Shown in pieces: positions 59,663-64,000 of a stretch of DNA of 64,000 bases (the stretch's first letter is position 1; every line of letters begins with the position of its first letter). This stretch comes from Arthrinium phaeospermum (taxonomy: Eukaryota > Ascomycota > Sordariomycetes > Amphisphaeriales > Apiosporaceae), in NCBI GenBank assembly GCA_006503535.1, contig QYRS01000005.1:124001-188000 (forward strand). The letters are read 5' to 3'. The position numbers were made by a program, and so were the translations under genes. Under the pieces are notes generated by a model, which was not told where the DNA came from, did not search any database, and was given only the letters and a program-made list of their open reading frames with translations.

Positions 59663-60156
59663 TTCCAACGGACTTGGTTCTTGCGCATGTCCTCAACGTC
59701 CTCAGCATCTTAATAAATCTAGTTCTTAAATGAACCCGGTATGCCGTCGTATACGCTGTTATATGTATACAGCGTGACGTTACCGCCGGCCGTAGAAACG
59801 TGAGATAACATGTGGAGTAACCGTAAGGGGCATCGTCGAAGTTGGATGCGAATTCTGTTACACTTGCCCGCATAAAGCGTCTAAGATCTGCTCCTATGCA
59901 GCTCCAACCAAGGGCGCCTCCTAGAAGATGTGCCTGGTGAATACAATCATACGGTGGCCATGTCAACAGCTCCCGCTCCACCAGCTCGGCCGGTTTCCCT
60001 TTTCCATAACGCCAATTGCGTGCCAAAATTCAAAAGGGGTATCATTTTTAATGCCATACTGACGCCATATACGCAAAGTCGAGCTACAACCGGGACCACC
60101 GTCCAGTTTCTCCCAAGCCCAGAGGGGAAGAATGCAATCTAACCCATGATACACAA
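59663..60156. other. convergent 3' intergenic region
   Basis: 494 bp between the small PPxY gene and the converging EAF6 stop. A 140-codon minus-strand open frame (59604-60026) overlaps it but shows no protein-family character. Nothing else seen. Confidence 0.5.
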
Positions 60157-60876
60157 CTACTTGCGGGCAGCTCCGAACTGAGTGCGCACTTTCTTAACCT
60201 CGCGGCTGTCGGTCTCGCTGTCCTCGGCGGCCGCCGCCGCAGCTGCCTTCTTCTTCTTGCCTGCGCCCTTCTTCTCCGTGGCCGAGCCGGGCGTGGTGGC
60301 GTCCGAAGCGGCGTTCTTATCCTTACTGGCGAACGATGTCGAGCCGGGCGTGGGAGCCGCCGGGGTCGAAGCGCCAGAGGGCGTGTCGGCGACTTGCTGC
60401 AACGAGGGGTCAGTAAAGATGCGGCTACCCGCGACGGAGGAGCACGTACATTGTTGGGGTTGTAGGATATCGAGGAGCGCGAGAACACGCGGTTCTGCTC
60501 GATCGCGCCCACCTTGCGGCGCTGGGCAGAGGTCGCCGTCAGGCCCTTGGTGTAGTTGTCGAAGCCCGTGAGGATGTTGCCGACGGGCGTGCTGTCCAGG
60601 TATTTCGTCTCCATATCGGCGATGCGGTTATCAGTCCCGAGCTGCAAGAAAGGTATGATTAGTCTCTTATAATGACCCAGCGGCGCAGAAGCAAGGCGAC
60701 AAGGGGATGAGACTCACGATGTTACGACTTAGCTGGTTCCGGCGCTGCAGAAGATCCTTGACTTTCTGCTTCTCCTTCTCGTATTCGGCCATCTCCTTCT
60801 CTCTGTCAAAGGGCTCATTGGCATTAGCACCGGCGCCACCAGCGGCCGATGCAGCTGTGTTTGATGTCTCGGTCAT
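60157..60876 (-). CDS. EAF6: NuA4 histone acetyltransferase subunit Eaf6
   Basis: Small subunit shared by NuA4/NuA3-type histone acetyltransferase complexes in the nucleus. Three exons, read downward: 60718-60876, 60450-60641 and 60157-60396, all phase 0, giving 196 residues. The start METM context is MTETSNTAASAAGG, chosen because the upstream in-frame Met adds a non-family extension. Core: a coiled coil (YEKEKQKVKDLLQRRNQLSRN), then LGTDNRIADMETKYLDSTP, GNILTGFDNYTKG and RVFSRSSISYNP, which are the Eaf6 signature blocks. The C-terminus is a low-complexity Ala/Lys tail (GAGKKKKAAAAAAAEDSETD) ending RTQFGAARK. Splice sites are standard and no lesion is seen. The longer family members in filamentous fungi have similar tails. 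Confidence 0.93.
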
Positions 60877-61595
60877 GATCGTAAGGGTGCTGTAATGTTG
60901 TTGGGCGCACAAAATGGGGGCAGAAGGCTCAACGAGCAATTGAAGTCCATGGATTCGCGACCGCGTTCTAGAGGGTGGTGGGTGGGAGGCTTACCCAATT
61001 TGTGGAGACAACCTTAAATGCACCAGCTCCCACTTTAATGCATGGTTGTTCTTCCAGAAGCAGGCCGAGATCGGCATATAGAAATATAAGTACGTTGTAA
61101 ATGGTTTCTCTCTGGGCGGAATAGGACTACGCCCTGGGCATCATCTTCATGACGACGTAATACAGAATATGGGCGGCCAACATCAATGTCTAAAAGAATG
61201 CAAACCCAAGAGTGGTTACCAAAATAGTGTACACATTGCTTGAAGTCCTACGGTTTACCTATACCTGCCATTTACGACTTGTTGTTAGTATGCTGTGGCA
61301 TTCATGCCATGAGGAGTGAGAGATCCTGAAGGCCGAGGTCACGAAGATCGGGTGAAACGGAGGCTCAAGGGCGTCACGGACACAAGTATGAGAAACAGTC
61401 AACGGTTCAGCTGTGTTTTTCATTGGGTTGGATTGTCTATTTTATGACTGAGGGCAAGCTAGGTCATACCAGGGATAGGCTTGGTGACTTCTATATAAGG
61501 CAAGAAGCCGACCGTGGCATTGGAAAGATTGAACCAAACAACGTTTGAAGGGGGCGATGAGTTCTGCGAGCCAGTCATTGATTAGCCTCAACCAT
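60877..61595. other. intergenic between EAF6 and PWI gene
   Basis: 719 bp: EAF6 promoter and PWI-gene 3' flank, both genes on the minus strand. No open frame or RNA feature is supported. Confidence 0.55.
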
Positions 61596-63300
61596 TCATA
61601 AGGTGCCACTGCTCGAAGTTCGTCTCATCTTCATAATCTTCTCCTTCAAAAGCTTCTCGCGCAGTTCACTGGCTCGCTGCTGAGGGGTCTTTGTGTTCTT
61701 GGTCTGATAGACAGAGTCAAAAGGTCAGTTTTCTCAACCCAAGCATTATAGCATAGATATGAAGATGCCCTATTAAGAAGAACGAACCTCCTCTGTCGCT
61801 GGAGCCGCCGCGTCGGGTTGCGTAGGTCGAGTTGCGCTATTGTCATCTTCCGAAATATCAGCCTTTTTGTCACCGGTAGGAGGGGTCTCGGAACGTTGTC
61901 TCCGCTTCTTTGATGCCGGTCCATCACTGCCTCGGCTCCTGCTTCTGCTGCGAGTGCTGGAGCGCCTCAACCGGCCAGGAGAGCGACTGCGGCTAATGAG
62001 CTCGCGGACAGGCTTGCTGCGCCGGGGACTTCGACTGCGTGAACGCGAGTATGATGAAGACCGAGATCTACGCGACCGTCGCCGGCTGCCCCGAGCGGCA
62101 GATCGTGATCGGCTTCGCGAGCTAGAGTATCTGCGTCGTTTGGGTGCTGGCGAATATCTGCTGCTGCCGGACTCGGAAGCACTATCAGGTGACGACGAAT
62201 TCCTCCGGCTCCGGCGACTGGCTCTCGGAGCCTTGTCGCCTCTGCCTCTAGACCTGGACCGCTTGCGCGCATCTCGGCGACGAGGCGGCGATCCACGGTT
62301 TTGCTGACTTCGTCGGGGTGGAGTGGCAGATCGAGCGGCCGCCTGCTACCACTCCGACTCCGAGAGACGGAACGAGAACGCGACCGAGACCGCGACGCTG
62401 TGTCTCGGGAGTCGGCGGACACCGACCGGGTCGGTGAGCGGCCGCGACGATCGCCACGTCGGTCTTGCGGGACGTATCGATCACGGTCGCCACGGTAGGA
62501 ACCTCCGCCTCTACGAGGTGGCGAGAAGGACCGATCCCGTCCGCGCCCAAAGCCTCTGTTGCGGTCCTCAAAAGCCCTGTCGCCTCCGCGTCTGTTGCCG
62601 CCTCGCCAATTGTCGCCACCACGGCCACCTCGGAAGCCTCGATCGCGTCTTTCCCGTTCTCGAATGTCAGCCAGCTCGCGGTCGCGTCGTTCCTGGGTTT
62701 CGCGCCGTACACGAGCCTCTTCCGCGGCTTTTTCAGCCTCGATCTGCAGTGACGGTCAGTTTTCGCTTCAATCAGCACGCACTGTCCTGCGGGCTCGGCT
62801 TAACTCACCTTCTCCTGGATGAGTTCGGCTTTCTTGGCTTCAAGTAGTTCTTTCGGAACACCCTGAGGACTACCCTGGGCACTCAGAAACAACTTCCAGA
62901 GCTCCTTGCAGAAAGGCGCGGTGTCTTTGTCGAGAAATCCGGTTAGCTGAATCTGCATGGATTTGATGTCCGGCTGTAGGTGCAGGCTGTCAGCTCGATG
63001 TTATTCAGTCAAGTGTCGAGGGGAGAGGAAGTGCGTACGTAACGAGAGCCCTCGACCAAGTTGAAACAGAGCTCAGTAACCACATCGTCCTCGGAACCAA
63101 GGATTTCGGAGATTCTGCTTGCGATCCACCTGTAGGAAAAGGAGAAATGGTTAGCAATTGGTGATCAATGTCATAGTTGCCAAGAGGCGCGCTCACTTCT
63201 TCATGACTTGCAGGTTCACCTTCTGCATGTCGACCTTCTGATTGAATTCGGGCGGGAATTTGGTAGCTCGTAAGAGCTTCATGTCCACGCTTGAAGCCAT
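61596..63300 (-). CDS. PWI-domain SR-rich splicing factor-like protein (SRRM1-like), frameshifted
   Basis: Exons, read downward: 63197-63300, 63039-63129, 62809-62973, 61788-62743 and 61596-61703, giving 474 residues after adding one base. Residues about 10-110 are a PWI domain (FPPEFNQKVDMQKVNLQVMK, KWIASRISEILG, QIQLTGFL, FCKELWKLFLSAQ), a nucleic-acid-binding fold of pre-mRNA processing factors. A charged helix (EAEKAAEEARVRRETQERR) and Arg/Gly-rich stretch follow, then a long RS domain (SRSRSRSRSVSRSRSGSRR onward), and a conserved-looking end ASELREKLLKEKI. SR-type proteins are nuclear and phosphorylated by SRPK kinases (family knowledge). The frame breaks once near 62336, where AGGCGGCCGC needs one more G to stay in the RS frame; exon length then closes in phase. 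The last intron has a GTTCGT donor. The human counterpart is SRRM1/SRm160. Confidence 0.88.
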
Positions 63301-64000
63301 TTTCCAGGTGCGGGATTGGCTTGTGGAAGGTTGGCGGGTTCTTGCGCGTTCGCCGACGCAATAGGCACCTCTTCGGTCGGAGGCACAAGGGAAATGGTGT
63401 CAGAGTATGGAATCAGCGGGAATAGATGTTGGGTAGCTTGGTGGCCGGGGCCGGTAAGGTAAAAGAAAGTGACGTTTTTGAAATCAGAAGATTTCTAAAA
63501 ACCCAGGCGCCGGCTCAGACTGTGTAGAGACCAGTGCAAGGTTGCAGTCGAATAACTCAGTCAGGCCTGTAGAGCGGGGCTCGCTAGCACTAAAACCAGT
63601 AGCCAGGGCAAAAGAGCGGGCAGTTTATTTAGGGAGGTCTGGGGTTGCTGAGCTCACCCCCACATCGCTAACAGCCCGCAGTAGAGCGATAGAACGTTGT
63701 GAGTTCATGTTGATAAACAGCCATCGATCATCCATTTTTGGTGATTCCCTTGATCTTCGGGATCGAATCAAACGCTGCGATCTTGTCCTAGGTATGCAGA
63801 CTGCACATAGTCGAGCGCCCGGAGGTATCCCAAGCCCTCCTCTGGAACGAAGAACTTCCCTCGAACGGATTTTCAAAATTAAAATCACTTTATTTACTGC
63901 TCGTAAACATATATAAATATTTTAAATATATTAAAAAAAAAAAAATAACGTACTTCAGCTTCGTTTTTTTTTTAAAAAAGAATGAAATAGAATTAAGCCC
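63301..64000. other. promoter flank running into AT-rich DNA
   Basis: The first 250 bp are probably the PWI-gene promoter. From about 63870 the sequence becomes abruptly AT-rich, with long A and T runs (for example 63930-63947 and 63966-63980), unlike the rest of the window. This may mark the edge of an RIP-degraded repeat or AT-rich isochore. No coding sequence is supported. Confidence 0.5.

Overview
This window looks like nuclear DNA of a filamentous ascomycete (Pezizomycotina, probably a Sordariomycete). Genes have many short introns (mostly 49-110 bp) with GTRNGT donors, CTAAC-like branch points and YAG acceptors. Intergenic stretches are long and rich in pyrimidine tracts and TACCTA/GGTA motifs. 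The proteins are typical fungal housekeeping families. I see no prokaryotic operon, CRISPR array, rRNA, complete tRNA or intact transposon. Species cannot be fixed from the sequence alone.

Layout. 1-4301: gene-poor, with a 138-bp tandem duplication. 4302-7541 (+): KAR9-like spindle-orientation protein. 8812-11475 (-): GFA1, first enzyme of chitin-precursor synthesis. 11476-15446: gene-poor, with a microsatellite and a 65-bp-arm near-perfect inverted repeat. 15447-16949 (-): proteasome ATPase RPT4, divergent from an HCNGP/SAP30BP-like gene (17393-18324, +), which converges on cytosine deaminase FCY1 (18436-19255, -). 19891-25141 (-): SNT2-like BAH/PHD/SANT chromatin protein. 25142-29943: gene-poor. 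29944-33196 (+): HELQ/POLQ-type DNA helicase with ten inferred exons, one of only 2 nt. 33815-35763 (+): secreted carboxylesterase. 35897-37362 (-): proline iminopeptidase-like hydrolase. 38155-39855 (+): conserved-looking protein of unknown function. 40280-41524 (-): TVP38-like membrane protein. 42532-44840 (-): CCCH-zinc-finger/SMR protein. 46901-48269 (-): secreted GH5 exo-beta-1,3-glucanase. 49483-about 51046 (-): F-box/JmjC protein. 52211-53717 (+): eIF4A. 54907-55743 (+): coiled-coil protein. 56246-58673 (-): dipeptidyl-peptidase 5-like enzyme. 59237-59662 (+): small PPxY protein. 60157-60876 (-): EAF6. 61596-63300 (-): PWI/SR splicing-factor-like protein. The last roughly 120 bp turn sharply AT-rich.

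The genes do not form one pathway. They cover cell-wall metabolism (GFA1, GH5), chromatin (SNT2, EAF6, F-box/JmjC), protein synthesis and turnover (eIF4A, RPT4, CCCH-SMR, peptidases), DNA repair (HELQ), RNA processing (HCNGP-like, PWI) and membrane or spindle organisation (TVP38, KAR9).

Two themes stand out. First, splicing oddities: a candidate 2-nt micro-exon in the helicase, stop-free in-frame introns in SNT2 and the esterase, and the GFA1 catalytic-cysteine codon split by an intron. Second, from about 44 kb onward several otherwise excellent genes, including the essential eIF4A, carry only small deletions (1-2 nt). In addition, four 109-152-bp tandem duplications differ internally only by 1-nt differences. 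Together these suggest assembly or consensus errors rather than real gene decay, so reading frames in the second half should be treated with care.
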